From: Nymphaea colorata
Taxonomy: Eukaryota > Streptophyta > Magnoliopsida > Nymphaeales > Nymphaeaceae
Length of the DNA: 32,915 bases
NCBI RefSeq assembly: GCF_008831285.2
Contig: NW_022205066.1
Span: forward strand, 1-32,915
Reading direction: 5' to 3'
This document shows, piece by piece, positions 11,607-21,029 of the stretch. Positions within the stretch are counted from its first letter, which is position 1; every line of letters begins with the position of its first letter. The translations under genes were made by a program, and so were the position numbers. Below the pieces are notes generated by a model. The model was not told the origin of the DNA. It was given only the letters and a program-made list of their open reading frames with translations, and did no database searches.

Positions 11607-12867
11607 TCATCTTTCTTCTGCCCTGGTGTAGTTTCCACTTGGTCGGGACTGGTAGGTGGGCTGGTATTCTTTGCTGTCCTTTCTCTCAGTTGGCTCCTCA
11701 CGTGAATACTACTTTCGCTTATCGTAGCTGCGCTTATAGTCCTCATCTCTGGCTCTGTACTTGTCGTATCTCTCGTCTTTTGCATAGCGGTCTGGCCTGT
11801 CGCCTTCTTTCTGATATCTCTCACCTTCCTTTTGATACCTATCACCTTCCTTTTGATATCTATCGCCTTCCTTTTGATATCTATCACCTTCCTTCTGGTA
11901 CCTGTCGCCATCTTTTGGATATCTTTCCGCATCTTTTGAATATCTTTCGGCATCTTTGGAGTACCTATCATCTTTGGAATAGCGGTCACCTTCCTTTCCA
12001 TCTTCGTATTTGCTGTGGCGGGGTGGCGATCTATCGTAATCACGATCCCGATGCCTATCCTTTTCGTACTTGTCGTATTTGTTGTAGTCCCTTCTGTCAT
12101 CCTTCCTATCCTTTTGGTAATGGGCATACTTATCATCTCTCTCATCTCTGTCTCTGTACCTTCTATCATCGTAATATCTGTCCCTGTCATCTCGTCCATA
12201 GTCTCTCCTGTCCTTGTAGCGATCGTGGCGGTAATAGTCCTTATCCCTATAGTCGCGTTTTTCTTTCGAGTAGCTTCTAGACCTTCTTCGCTCATACTTT
12301 TCATCGTATTTATAGTCCCTTCGGTCCCTGCGTTAGTATCTCCTCGGAGATCTCTAGTGGCGTCGGTCGTAGCTGTCATGGGATGAGTAGCTTGAGTATC
12401 GATCAGGGCTTCTCTTTTTGTAGTCATCATTGTCCCTGCCATGGGAATGGCCTTTCAACTTGTCATAGCGATTGGTGTGATAGTGTTCCAGGCCTCTATG
12501 TCCTCCCTTGCCAAACTCCACCTTGAGCACTCTGTCAAAGTAGGTCTTCTTGTCCATTCTAAGTTAAGTTGAGGTGAGGAAAAGATCATCATCAACAAGA
12601 TGATGTATGCAAGGGTGTGTTACTCAGCGATGGCGGCCTTGGCTTATGAGGGTTTTTCATATTCGATGAAGGAGTAGGTGACGTTGTTTTCCTTCTTTTT
12701 GAGGATGAGTGATTTGATGACTCCGAATTCTGAGAATTTTCTTCTGATGTCATCTTCTTAGATCTAAATGGAAAAGGGGTTACAGTCTTATTGATATTGG
12801 AAATATAGACTTTGCAGTTCTCAGCGCAGCTCTCCTGGTCTGAGTGTGGTTCTGATTTGTCTGACAT
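11607..12867 (-). CDS. SR-like splicing factor: RRM plus RS/DRY-rich domain
   Basis: RNA-binding nuclear protein of 391 aa after removing two introns (12764-12783 and 12559-12623), with no frame break. ATG 12867. Exon 1 ends 'NCKVYISNINKT' (RNP2-like). Exon 2 gives 'IEEDDIRRKFSEFGVIKSLI' and 'NNVTYSFIEYEKPSEAKAAI' (RNP1-like strand). Exon 3 starts 'EMDKKTYFDRVLKVEFGKGG', the last RRM strand, so splicing restores one continuous RRM. The remaining 280 residues are Arg/Asp/Tyr/Ser/Lys-rich with RSP and RSRS dipeptides ('ERRRSRSYSKEKRDYRDKDY') and a heptad array. The protein ends 'TRAEER' TGA. The family role is pre-mRNA splicing. The RS region is unusually Asp/Tyr-rich, so the exact SR subfamily is not assigned. 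Confidence 0.88.
11798..11997 (-). repeat. Tandem 21-bp repeats encoding DRYQKEG-type heptads
   Basis: Within the RS domain five near-identical DRYQKEG units (21 bp each) follow about four diverged DRYSKD(A)/ERYPKDG units. The DNA repeats are not identical at synonymous sites, so the array is not a fresh duplication. Confidence 0.85.
12559..12623 (-). other. Intron 2 of SR-like gene, 65 nt
   Basis: The minus strand runs GTAACACACC...CAACTTAG over 65 nt. Splicing joins GA to A, giving Glu in 'AAIAEMDKKTYFD', which completes the RRM. It is three times longer than the other introns seen here. Confidence 0.85.
12764..12783 (-). other. Intron 1 of SR-like gene, 20 nt
   Basis: On the minus strand the sequence is GTAACCCCTTTTCCATTTAG. 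Removing it joins 'SNINKT' to 'IEEDDIRRKFSEFG' and restores the RRM fold. The intron is phase 0. Confidence 0.9.
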
Positions 12868-13499
12868 CAAAAATTAAATTATAATACGTGCCACATGTGA
12901 TAAGAATTATAGGGACTAGGCTCAATTATATCTGCCAATGTCGACAAAAATGATTTTGAATATGATCACATAGAAATGCTTGAAAATGACACTATTTTCC
13001 CTCCTTTTTTGAAATCAACAATCATAACAAACAGTCTCAACTCATGCTTGCCTGCACTCAATGAGGAAATTTATTGATACGTTGCTCATTAAATTACTGT
13101 TCCTTCATTGCTGTGGAGTTTAGAGGGGATAGGCAAACAGTCCAAAAGTCATGATATGGAAGGAAATGAAAGGAGATGAGAAGTGAGTGAGAGAGGTATG
13201 GGAGAGGATGGTCGAGCCGAGAGAAAGAGAGTGGTAAAGATGACCATAAAAAACTCTTATATGATAACCCAAATAGAAAAAGATATTGATCAATGATGAT
13301 ATGCAGCACGGAGAGGATTGCAATGAAGGACTGGAAGAAATGACTTGGTGCCCATGCTGGCATTACCTGATGAGAGCAGGCTGAGTTCTGGAAGCAGCTT
13401 CTGTCCAAATTGATCGTACTTCAATAAAATTATAACTTCATTAATTAGAAATCCCAACTTTATATACTATCAAATTAAAACACCTTTGAATTGGGATAA
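12868..13499. other. 0.63-kb gap without a secure gene
   Basis: This lies between the SR-like start and the glycosyltransferase stop, both on minus, so it must contain the SR-like promoter. A purine-rich stretch sits at 13160-13240. Two TGA-only ORFs were considered. The first is minus 13058-13363 (101 aa, hydrophobic, 'HFFQSFIAILSVLHIIIDQY'). The second is a short plus frame from ATG 13061 ('MRKFIDTLLIKLLFLHCCGV', signal-peptide-like) ending at 13186 unless a base is missing. With TGA as the only stop, such lengths arise by chance. No tRNA, snRNA or snoRNA is recognised. Confidence 0.3.
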
Positions 13500-14774
13500 T
13501 CAATTTGGATCGCATTCATACCTTGGAAGCTGGAATCTGACGTATTAATTCACAAATTTATTCATCTATGGGTCAACGTCAAGATCGTTGTTGCCGTTTC
13601 CATCGTTATAGAGGTAAAAGTATTCGTCGATGTGGAGATTCTTTCCCAGGTCAGCTCAGAAGAGGAGTGTAAATGGCGTGGTCTGAGGCTGACTGGAACC
13701 AAGCTCCATCCTTCGTCTGAAGGTCGCTGGGCTTGATCTTGAGAAAATTCCTCACTCGGAATGATCGTAAGTGGAAGACTCGAGTATACGATTCGCTTCG
13801 ATAGATATTCATGCTCTTCTATTCCTACGTATATCCCCTCGAGATGCCTTGGTAGACGTTTGCGAAATTGGAGAAGCGAATATAGTTCGAGTAGAGCATC
13901 TCCAACTGATCGGTGATGTAGAGTGAATTGAACCTTGAAGATGTTGACCCCAGAAGCTCATCATCCCATCAACGACCACCATGATGTCTTCTGGTTTGCA
14001 ATACTGCGTGGCGGCTTTGTAGAGATTGCCGGTCGCCATCACTCTTTTCTCATTTTTACTAGGATGATTTACTGGGAAGCTGGGTTATCTTTTATGAATT
14101 GCGATAGGATTTCGAAGTTGTGGTCGGTGGAGGCGTCGTCGATGATGATCACTTTGAAGTTGGTGTAGTTTTGGTTTAGGATCGACCGGAGATGATATTC
14201 GCTCCTGTAGTTTTGGGCGTTGTTAATGGTGGGCGCCACCACGCAAAAGGATTCTTAAGGTAGGGTAAAGTCATAAATTTTGGACAGTCTCTCATACTCA
14301 TCTTGCAAAACCTTGCTAATTTCACGCGTGAGGATGACATTTTGATGAACAAGCTTGAAATTGTTAGAGCAGATAAAAGGAGTTTTGGCTTTTTGGTCGT
14401 ACTGCAAAAAGTTGGTCTGATTGAGAATATTTTTTATTTTTTCGGCCTTATTTAAAAAAAACCTTTATCTTTCCTCTTTTTAGGCAGCATCTAATATTTT
14501 GTTGGCAAGCTATCTAGCCTAATTTTCTTATCTTTCATGCTATTCCAATTGATTTTTGAGGTTTAGGCTTCCTTCTGAAGATGGGTGAACTTGGAACGTG
14601 AGGATAGGCAAAAAGAATAAATTCCGCAGTATATATAACGAAAAAGAAAAGAGTGATGATGTAAAGAGGCCGTATTGCTCTTCTTTTTGACTAAATTTCA
14701 CTCCTTGTTGGTAATGAGGCCTAATATAGGTCTGAGCTATCTGCACTTATCACTTTTGGCTAAGAATCAATCAT
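13500..14774 (-). CDS. Type II membrane glycosyltransferase, family GT2
   Basis: About 425 codons from ATG 14774 to TGA 13500-13502. The N-terminal tail is cytosolic (residues 1-36, ending 'ESKRRAIRP'). A membrane anchor at 37-57 ('LYIITLFFFVIYTAEFILFA') is followed by a Glu-rich helical stem ('EEHEREENEARELANKILDA') in which most Glu are TAA/TAG. The GT-A domain has 'SFCVVAPTINNAQNY', 'HLRSILNQNYTNFKVIIIDD', 'ASTDHNFEIL' and the nucleotide-sugar/metal motif 'VVVDGDDELLG' (DxD type). Later come 'RVFHLRSFRVRNFLKIKPSD', 'DHAIYTP' and 'HIDEYFYLYNDGNGNNDLDV'. It probably acts in the Golgi or ER lumen; donor and acceptor are unknown. Single-base breaks include AAAAAT and GGGATG sites where one homopolymer base seems lost. 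Confidence 0.88.
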
Positions 14775-14912
14775 CTTTATAATTATGACGATCTTAATTA
14801 TTTTAGACTACCGATACAATTGCCAGAGTAAATAAACTGTCGATGGGTAAGTGAATAAAGATAATATTGGTAAATAGTTTGGCCTGTTTTGATAGTGGTG
14901 CCCTTACAAAAA

Positions 14913-15653
14913 TCATTTGATGAGTGATTTATCCAATGAGAATTCATAAAGGCCATTCCTCCACTGGCCCTTCATCTCGAACTGGCGGTATTTCATGATG
15001 CCGCCGCCGTCCTTAAGATCATTACGATACTATCCTTCAAAATACTCCAGTCCCTCTCCATTTTATTTGCCATAAATGTATTTCCCTTTCCAGATCGTTC
15101 GTTCTCCTAAAATTTCCTTCAAATCTATCCCCATTGGCAAATCTGTAAACGCCCTTCCCCCACATCGCGTTGTCCTTGAACTCTCCCTAGTACTTTTCTG
15201 AATTTGCAAATTCATAGACTCCATGTCCTTACTTCACCCCACAACTAAAAGAGCCGGTATAGTGGTCTCCCTGCGGAGAAAACTCTTCCCCTTGCCCGTG
15301 CGGCAGGCCGTCTTTCACTTTTCCTTTGTACTGCTCCCGTCTTCGAATTCCAGTTCAACGCTTGCGTCTTCTGGAAGCGGCGCCTATAGAACATTTTCAA
15401 TGTTTGGCTGGGAGTGGAGGGAGGCGGAGGAGGGCGCTTTTTGGGGGAAATGCGGTCGAGCAGCGTCTTGAAAATGCTCCAGATGCAGGATGATGCTGTC
15501 GTCGGCCTCGTTGACCAGGATCTCGTGGAGTTTGTGCTCCTTGAAGTCAAAACAGCCCTTGAAGAAGGCTTCGTAACTCCTCTCGCCTTTCTATATTTCG
15601 CCCAATTCCTGGATTAGTTCCTTGGCAGTGCCAGGGCATAATTGGTTCCCCAT
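14913..15653 (-). CDS. MORN-repeat protein
   Basis: About 246 codons from ATG 15653 ('MGNQLCPGTAKELIQELGEI') to TGA 14913-14915. The N-terminal half (residues 1-105) is an unrecognised acidic region ending in a Pro/Ser-rich linker. The C-terminal half holds about five MORN units: 'YKGKVKDGLPHGQGEEF', 'YTGSFSCGVKEGHGVYEFA', 'KYEGEFKDNAMWGKGVYRFA', 'DRFEGNF', 'KGKYIYGKENGEGLEYFEGE'. In KY[TAG]GEF and FEG[TAG]YRND the TAG sits at the conserved Glu of the MORN consensus, one of the best local proofs of TAG=Glu. MORN proteins commonly link membranes and cytoskeleton. One or two one-base breaks occur (near 15,300 and 15,090). Confidence 0.88.
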
Positions 15654-15868
15654 GATGATATTTATTGTAAAATAAGCGATTGGCCTCGCAGTTACAAATC
15701 TATCATAACTTCAACAATCAAGGCGGTTTCGCCCCATGTTCGACTGGTCTTGAAGGCTGGTCGTATCACGAATGATAAATGATTCCAAGAGTCAAATTAA
15801 GAAAATAAAATATGGAAAAAAATCTATTTTGGAATATGATTCAATGGCTCATTGCTTAAGGTTTCCCT
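15654..15868. promoter_or_regulatory. Spacer upstream of the MORN gene
   Basis: 215 bp of A/T-rich DNA between the MORN start and the stop of the next minus-strand gene. It presumably contains the MORN promoter and the neighbour's 3' UTR. No motif is recognised. Confidence 0.3.
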
Positions 15869-17841
15869 TCATTTCGGCTCCAGGTAAAGCTCGTCCCTCG
15901 GGTAATGAAGTTTAAAGCGCTCGTTGATGTCTGCCGCTGAGAGTTTATCGAAATTTTTTGGATTCTTCAAGGAAGCTTTCTACCCGAGCTGGTTCAAGAT
16001 GTAGTAGAGAAAAACTGTCTTCATTGGCTTGCTCACCTTAAAATAGAATTCAGTCTCGTGTCCAACCGTGTATTTCCATAGTTGATCCGTTCTTCGGGGT
16101 ATTCCTGGCCAAAATAGTTTTGAATATTATGGAAATCGCCTTCAGGGAGGTGGTTGTAGGCCCCTCTATCGAGCAGCTTGATGAAGGGGGTGACGCAAAG
16201 GATGGTGATGAACTTGCCGGCAAACTCGAACTCCTTTTGGTAGGCCACTTCCTTCAGCAGCAGGTCGAACCGCATGTTGTGGTAGAGGAGGGCGAGTTCA
16301 TCGCATACTTAAATCGGTATCTCTAGAACCTTGTCTCGACCTCACAGGATATTCCTCGCTTCTGCAACCGTTGCTTTATGGTTGCCAAGTCGCACCTACG
16401 AGCAAGGACTAAGATAGATGGTTGTAATTTCCTAAAGACTTACAGTGCGCATTACGCGAGATTCAGTCACTTAAACTCCCACCTATGGCCGTTTGCATTA
16501 GCCTCATGGAAATATGACAGTTTCGGCCTCATAAATAGCAACTCTCTTCGGTCTCTAGATTTTCCGCCACGTAATATTCCTTAAAACGGCGTTTAAGCAG
16601 TCGGTGGATCCTGCTGCCAGGAGTAGCCATGACCTTGCCTTCCACTTTTTGAGGGAAAATAGGCTCTAGTCATTGACCCAAAAGTAAACGCGCTCTGCTA
16701 CGGTAGGAGTGATTTAATGCGGGTCACATAGACGCCCTCAACAAACTGGCGGCGATAGTAGGCAGTCTCGTAGGTGGCTCCTTCCATGACGACATTAATG
16801 CCCTATTTGAGGCCCTAAGTCATTGGGTTTTTGACTATCGGACAAAAGAAACCGTAAAGTTGGCGGCTTGCACAGGGGGCTAAATGCATTTGATGTAGCT
16901 TTAGATAGTTTGGGCGATTTATACCTTAGCTGCGTGACATGATGTCCCACTGGCACCACATCCATATATCTTGCTGCACAGTCGAACATTATCACTCCTC
17001 CGTGGTTATTAAGAAGCCAGCATATTCGTCCTTCAACTGGGTTTACATTCGCGAAGCTTAGCTACTGACGACAATAAAACAAGAGGAGTTGAGTTGATGC
17101 CTGGATTGTATATATTGGCTCCTGCGTAGAAAAAAGGCAGCACCCCAGGCAATCAATGGCAGGAAATCTCTATTTTTCATTTATTTGATAAACTATGCTA
17201 GACGCTATCCTTATTTTGCCTATGAAGGAGAGCTTGGCTTGCCAAGCTATTCCAACTGAGTTGAGTTTTCGATCCTCGAGAAGAGGTTGTGCCATCTTGC
17301 CTACGTCTTCTCCGAAGAGCGAAAATGCTGGCATTCTGCGATATACTAATGAAGAGGTTTTTTGGAAAACTATTTGGGGATTTCGCTTTATGTTTAGCTC
17401 TTGATGTAATACATGCCGTTCCGATCCTTCTTTGTTGTGACGTCGGCAACGAAATGGCCAAACAGTTGGTCTGTTTTCGGTCGTTGAGCTTCATCTTGCT
17501 TTACCTGCCTTTATATTCGTTGATCCGTTCGAGTTGAGTCACTTCCTAATCCAACTAGGGAAAAACTTTTGTATATTAATCGATGGTTTGAATTTTATGG
17601 TAGGTACTTCTTGGAAGGCCTTGAGCTTGTCTTCGTTGAATGGGCTTTATATTTCCCAATTGGCACGAAGGAAGTCTAAATTTTATCTTATTTCGCAGGA
17701 AGGTGAGCACCAGATGGACTAGAAGTAGGTGAGATCGTTTTCGATGTTCCGCTGATTGATAATAGATAAATCGCTTTTGTCTTACTTCATAACAAAAGGT
17801 TTTTTATAAAATTTGGAGATTATATTTGTATTGCGCATCAT
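15869..17841 (-). CDS. Large unidentified protein with many frame breaks
   Basis: Not recognised. One gene of about 650 codons is the simplest reading, from ATG 17841 ('MMRNTNIISKFYKKPFVMKE') to TGA 15869-15871 ('RFKLHYPRDELYLEPK'). Protein-like pieces in order: 'RENLDFLRANWEIESPFNED', 'HFVADVTTKKDRNGMYYIKS', 'FFYAGANIYNPGINSTPLVL', 'LKDEYAGFLITTEE', a Cys-rich piece 'NVRLCSKIYGCGASGTSCHA', 'AANFTVSFVRESKTQ', 'GINVVMEGATYETAYYRRQF', 'VEGKVMATPGSRIHRLLKRR', 'VSLEEITTIYLSPCSEVRLG' and an intact final stretch 'HNMRFDLLLKEVAYQKEFEF'. They lie in different frames, so several bases seem missing. The Cys-rich, beta-rich middle hints at an extracellular or lumenal part, but no clear signal or membrane segment is seen. 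Two adjacent genes cannot be excluded. Confidence 0.5.
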
Positions 17842-18598
17842 ATAGCTTATGAATAGATTTTGGAATTATGAAAGATCAACTTAATATTGCCAGTAGATGT
17901 TTTTTTTTATAAATGAACAATCAGAGCTTGGAGCCAACAAACCGCATTATTATCTAATTTGCGAGGCTTATCGACGTAAAAATAGACTTCTTATGATAAT
18001 TGAGCCTTCTCAAAGTAACTCACTCATTAATCCTTCGTATCTAACTATCTCTCGTATTGACTGCCTCATAATCCTCTCATAATCCTTTTTTGAAGTGTCG
18101 CCGTCTCAATCCATTCATTTTTGGATGCTGGATGTGCATGCGTGCAATTATTGCGTGGGAACATGTCTAATAAAGAAATGACTAGGGAGCAATTTTTCAA
18201 AGATTATTCAAGTCACTATATATTAGTACGCAGGGGTATTAAAACCGTTAATTTTATTGCCTAAACAGCAAATCAACAGTACCCTATTCGCAATCATTTA
18301 GCTCACCGACCACCTCCTCTCCATTCCCATTACTTTTTATACCTAAATAGAAATTGTACTTTCAAGGCAAAGCCTCAACATTTTATAACACTCGGAGAAG
18401 AAATACCCAGAATAATTAACTACAATTAAATCCCAAAATTTCATTCCTATGCGGTGAGACGCAAGCTATCCTTCACCCTTATCCGTCTGTCCATCCCTAC
18501 AATAAAAAATCAGAGTAAAATACCATTTTATGGCTGAATAAACTCTAATTCTAATTAGCTTAAAGGAGTTATAATCATTTTATTGCGAAATTAAGCCA
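17842..18598. other. Longest spacer; divergent promoter region
   Basis: 757 bp of A/T-rich DNA between the starts of the gene ending at 15869 (minus) and the gene at 18599 (plus). It is the largest gap on the chromosome. Apart from the possible small ORF at 18163-18537, no gene, RNA or repeat is recognised. As the most open A/T-rich spacer it is also the likeliest place for a replication origin, which is inference only. Confidence 0.4.
18163..18537 (+). CDS. Possible small ORF, 124 aa
   Basis: ATG at 18163 opens a frame with no TGA for 124 codons, containing TAA as Glu, and ends at TGA 18535-18537. It starts plausibly ('MSNKEMTREQFFKDYSSHYI') but later turns into His/Pro/Ile-rich sequence of low information. 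With TGA as the only stop, a frame this long is not rare by chance. It may instead be leader sequence of the gene at 18599, which begins 61 bp later on the same strand. Confidence 0.25.
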
Positions 18599-19303
18599 AT
18601 GCTCGGCAAAGACGACCGCTAATCCATCATCTTCGAAGCCATCAGACTCGAAGCATACTCTCTCTTCCAAAAAGGCTTCTCCATGTGTTTGTTTTAACGC
18701 TCAGCCCTACAGGAAGAAGAAAATAGAGTCGTTAAAATTGAATCGCCCACTCTGACCAGTCTGGAAGCTTAGTCCCAGAGCGACTCTCCTGCCTAGCGCA
18801 GGAGGATCAAAAGGACGTGGAGTTAGTAGGAATAATTGGAATATTTCTGTGCTGTATTAATGTTTTCCTATAACAATCCCTATCTGACGCTCTCGTGGGA
18901 GTGGTGGAAGCCCAGACGCTTCTACGTCTTCCTCGAGAGGCACATGCAGGCCATTTTCGGGGCCGCATGCTGCAGGGACCACCGCCAAATCAAGACCAAA
19001 GATCAGAATTTCAAAATTCAGTATTACGAGCAGGCCGCCAGACCCAAAGATCTTGTGGAGCTTTCTCTCTCTCGACTGGTGAACTATGTCAATAGGAAGA
19101 AAAAGGCCAGCAAAAAGGTAGCCTCGTTTGACGCTGCCACTCTCAACCGAGTCATGCGCTTCGAGGAGGTTCTCACGAGATACAAGCTATTCGTAGCGGG
19201 ATTAAGCAAGCCAAGCACTTATTAGATCGAGCTGCAACGCCTCATGACTTTTTCCCATTCCCTACACTCACAGACGGTCCAGCTTTGGAAGAAAGTAATT
19301 TGA
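18599..19303 (+). CDS. Hypothetical 234-aa basic protein
   Basis: Intact frame, ATG 18599 to TGA 19301-19303, no indel, with eight TAA/TAG codons as Glu. It begins 'MLGKDDRESIIFEAIRLEAY'. A basic stretch 'ERRRIKRTWSEEEELEYFCA' has a W-S-E-E-E-E motif like the start of a SANT/Myb helix, but the later Trp spacing of SANT is absent, so that link is weak. The core is Trp- and Cys-rich ('TLSWEWWKPRRFYVFLERHM', 'GAACCRDHRQIKTK'), followed by helical Lys-rich sequence. There is no signal peptide or membrane segment. The family is unknown. It converges on the next gene with 45 bp between stops. Confidence 0.8.
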
Positions 19304-19348
19304 TTTTATATCATATGCTTGAATACTTGAAAATAAATCATTAGGTTG

Positions 19349-19897
19349 TCAATCTTGATGGATTAACTATCGTTTCGGCTGGGCAACGAGAGATCTAAAC
19401 TTATTTTAGTAGATTTGCTGTATCTTCTGATATTTTTTGATCTTTACCTCTTCCTTTAGGATCATCTTGGTCCGTTCGAAACGTTGCTATATCTGCTTTC
19501 TAATTGCGTATATTTCATTAGAAGTGGCCGCAATTAGACGTTTTCCTTGATGAGTCATACACCTTTATGGAGAGGAGGCATGCTCTGAGTTTTATTTTCT
19601 GCCTGATCGAGCCATCGCGCTTTTGCATGCGCTGTGTCTCAGCACCTGCCGAAAAGAGCTTGATGCGCGGCGGGTGAGGGATTGGGTAGTTGCAAAAGTG
19701 GCAGTAGGGGCAACGATGGCGAGGTTGGGTGCTGGTCGAATATGTGAGTGATTAAGAGAAATTTTCGGCGTAAAATTGACGCATTTGCTTATTTTTTCGT
19801 TTAAAAAGATGTCAATTTTCAAATGCCTGGATGATAGCTGCTTTGGGTATCGCTCGGAAGGCTCTGACCTGAGCTTAGGCTCCAGAACGATGCTCAT
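19349..19897 (-). CDS. Hypothetical small protein with possible zinc-binding Cys cluster
   Basis: About 182 codons from ATG 19897 ('MSIVLEPKLRSEPSERYPKQ') to TGA 19349-19351 ('SLVAQPKRELIHQD'). In the middle two frames compete. The better reading holds 'RHRCPYCHFCNYPIPHPPRI', a CxxCxxC cluster that could bind zinc. The C-terminal third is a basic helix ('NEIYAIRKQIEQRFERTKMI', 'KEEVKIKKYQKIQQIYENKF'). Two compensating one-base breaks are implied. Not recognised. Confidence 0.55.
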
Positions 19898-20051
19898 TAA
19901 TAAGCAAACTATTAATAAAATAATTTATTGGATTATGTTTGTTAGGTAAGTGGTAGTTAAAATAAGGGATATTACTTTTGATGTTTTGAGGACATATGAT
20001 GATGATAGTGAGAAATATTAATGTATTTTTAAGCTAGGTTAGCCTACTCAA

Positions 20052-20899
20052 TCAATCACTATCAATCATGACTACGTCATCGTCATCTTCAAGCTTTTAT
20101 CCTACCGTAGACTCACAATAGTCAAAATCAGCAAAGATTTAGCTTTCTCCTTGCACATCCAAAGTCATCCTATTCGCGTACCATTACTCGCGCTGTTGCT
20201 ATACAAAATTCGTAGCATTTGGTTCTTCTTGTTGGACAACCTCTTCTTTTTCTTCTTTTCTTCCTTTTCTTCGTTTTTTTTTCTTCTGTTTCAGCATTTT
20301 CTGGATTTCCCAAAGGTTCATCAACTTCTAGTTGGCTGCCATTGGATGGGTTTGTCGAATCCGAAAGTTGAATGCTTGCTCCTGGATTTTTCAAAGGAGC
20401 CTAAGGCTCGTTGGCACCTCATTCACTTAAATCTTATCTTAATCTTCTCTTAAATCTTCTCTTCAAGCTTAGCCTCTCTCAAATTTGAAGCTTTTCAAAC
20501 CATTATTTCGCAAGCTTGGCTATTGAAATATCAAAGTTTGGTCATTTTCCTTATCGCACAAATAGATATGGAATCTTTCATCGAACTATGCATCAAACTA
20601 TAGAAACTCAATCTAACTTACATTCCAACTCTTGGATTGCATTTGTTGAGAAATTTCTTTGTATTTTCCCGTAGTGAAAAGAGGGACATCCTGAGTATTG
20701 ATGCCAAAGACGTACTTCGGCTTATTTGGGATTTGGTCTTCAAGATATGCAAATACCAATGCTTCCTGCTGATTAGCCCAACATGCCGACACAAAGCATT
20801 CCTATTGTGTCTTGCAAGTGCCAACATAGGGAATCTGTACCATTTCAGTCCAGACATAGTGATCATCTTTTATCCAAACAGTCGTTTCCAGAAGCTCAT
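20052..20899 (-). CDS. Hypothetical acidic protein
   Basis: About 282 codons from ATG 20899 ('MSFWKRLFGEK') to TGA 20052-20054. After a break near 20,870 a clean frame reads 'DDHYVWTEMVQIPYVGTCKT', 'KYVFGINTQDVPLFTTGKYK' and 'EFDERFHIYLCDKENDQTLI', a compact mixed alpha/beta domain of about 140 residues. A Lys/Glu-rich and Asn/Pro-rich linker follows with a poly-purine tract (20,240-20,290), then a clearly acidic end 'CESTVGEKLEDDDDVVMIDS'. The purine tract is where one or two frame breaks fall. No signal peptide or catalytic motif is seen. The family is unknown. Confidence 0.6.
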
Positions 20900-21029
20900 T
20901 TTATTGAGTATTAAGTATTAAAGTAAATATTATGATATAACTTTTCTTGCAGGTATTTACGCAATTTCAAGTATTAAGTGGCGATGGGCCTTTTGGATAT
21001 GTGGGTGTGTGTATGATAATGAAAAGAGG

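Noticed and set aside
11639-12386. Plus-strand hydrophobic or Cys/His-rich ORFs over the same region
   Set aside because: Antisense shadows of the 21-bp repeats; their regularity comes from the RS-domain DNA.
11600-12442. Long minus-strand ORF of 280 aa rich in Thr/Ile/Arg
   Set aside because: It is a shifted-frame shadow of the repetitive RS domain; the true frame gives DRY/RS repeats joined to an intact RRM.
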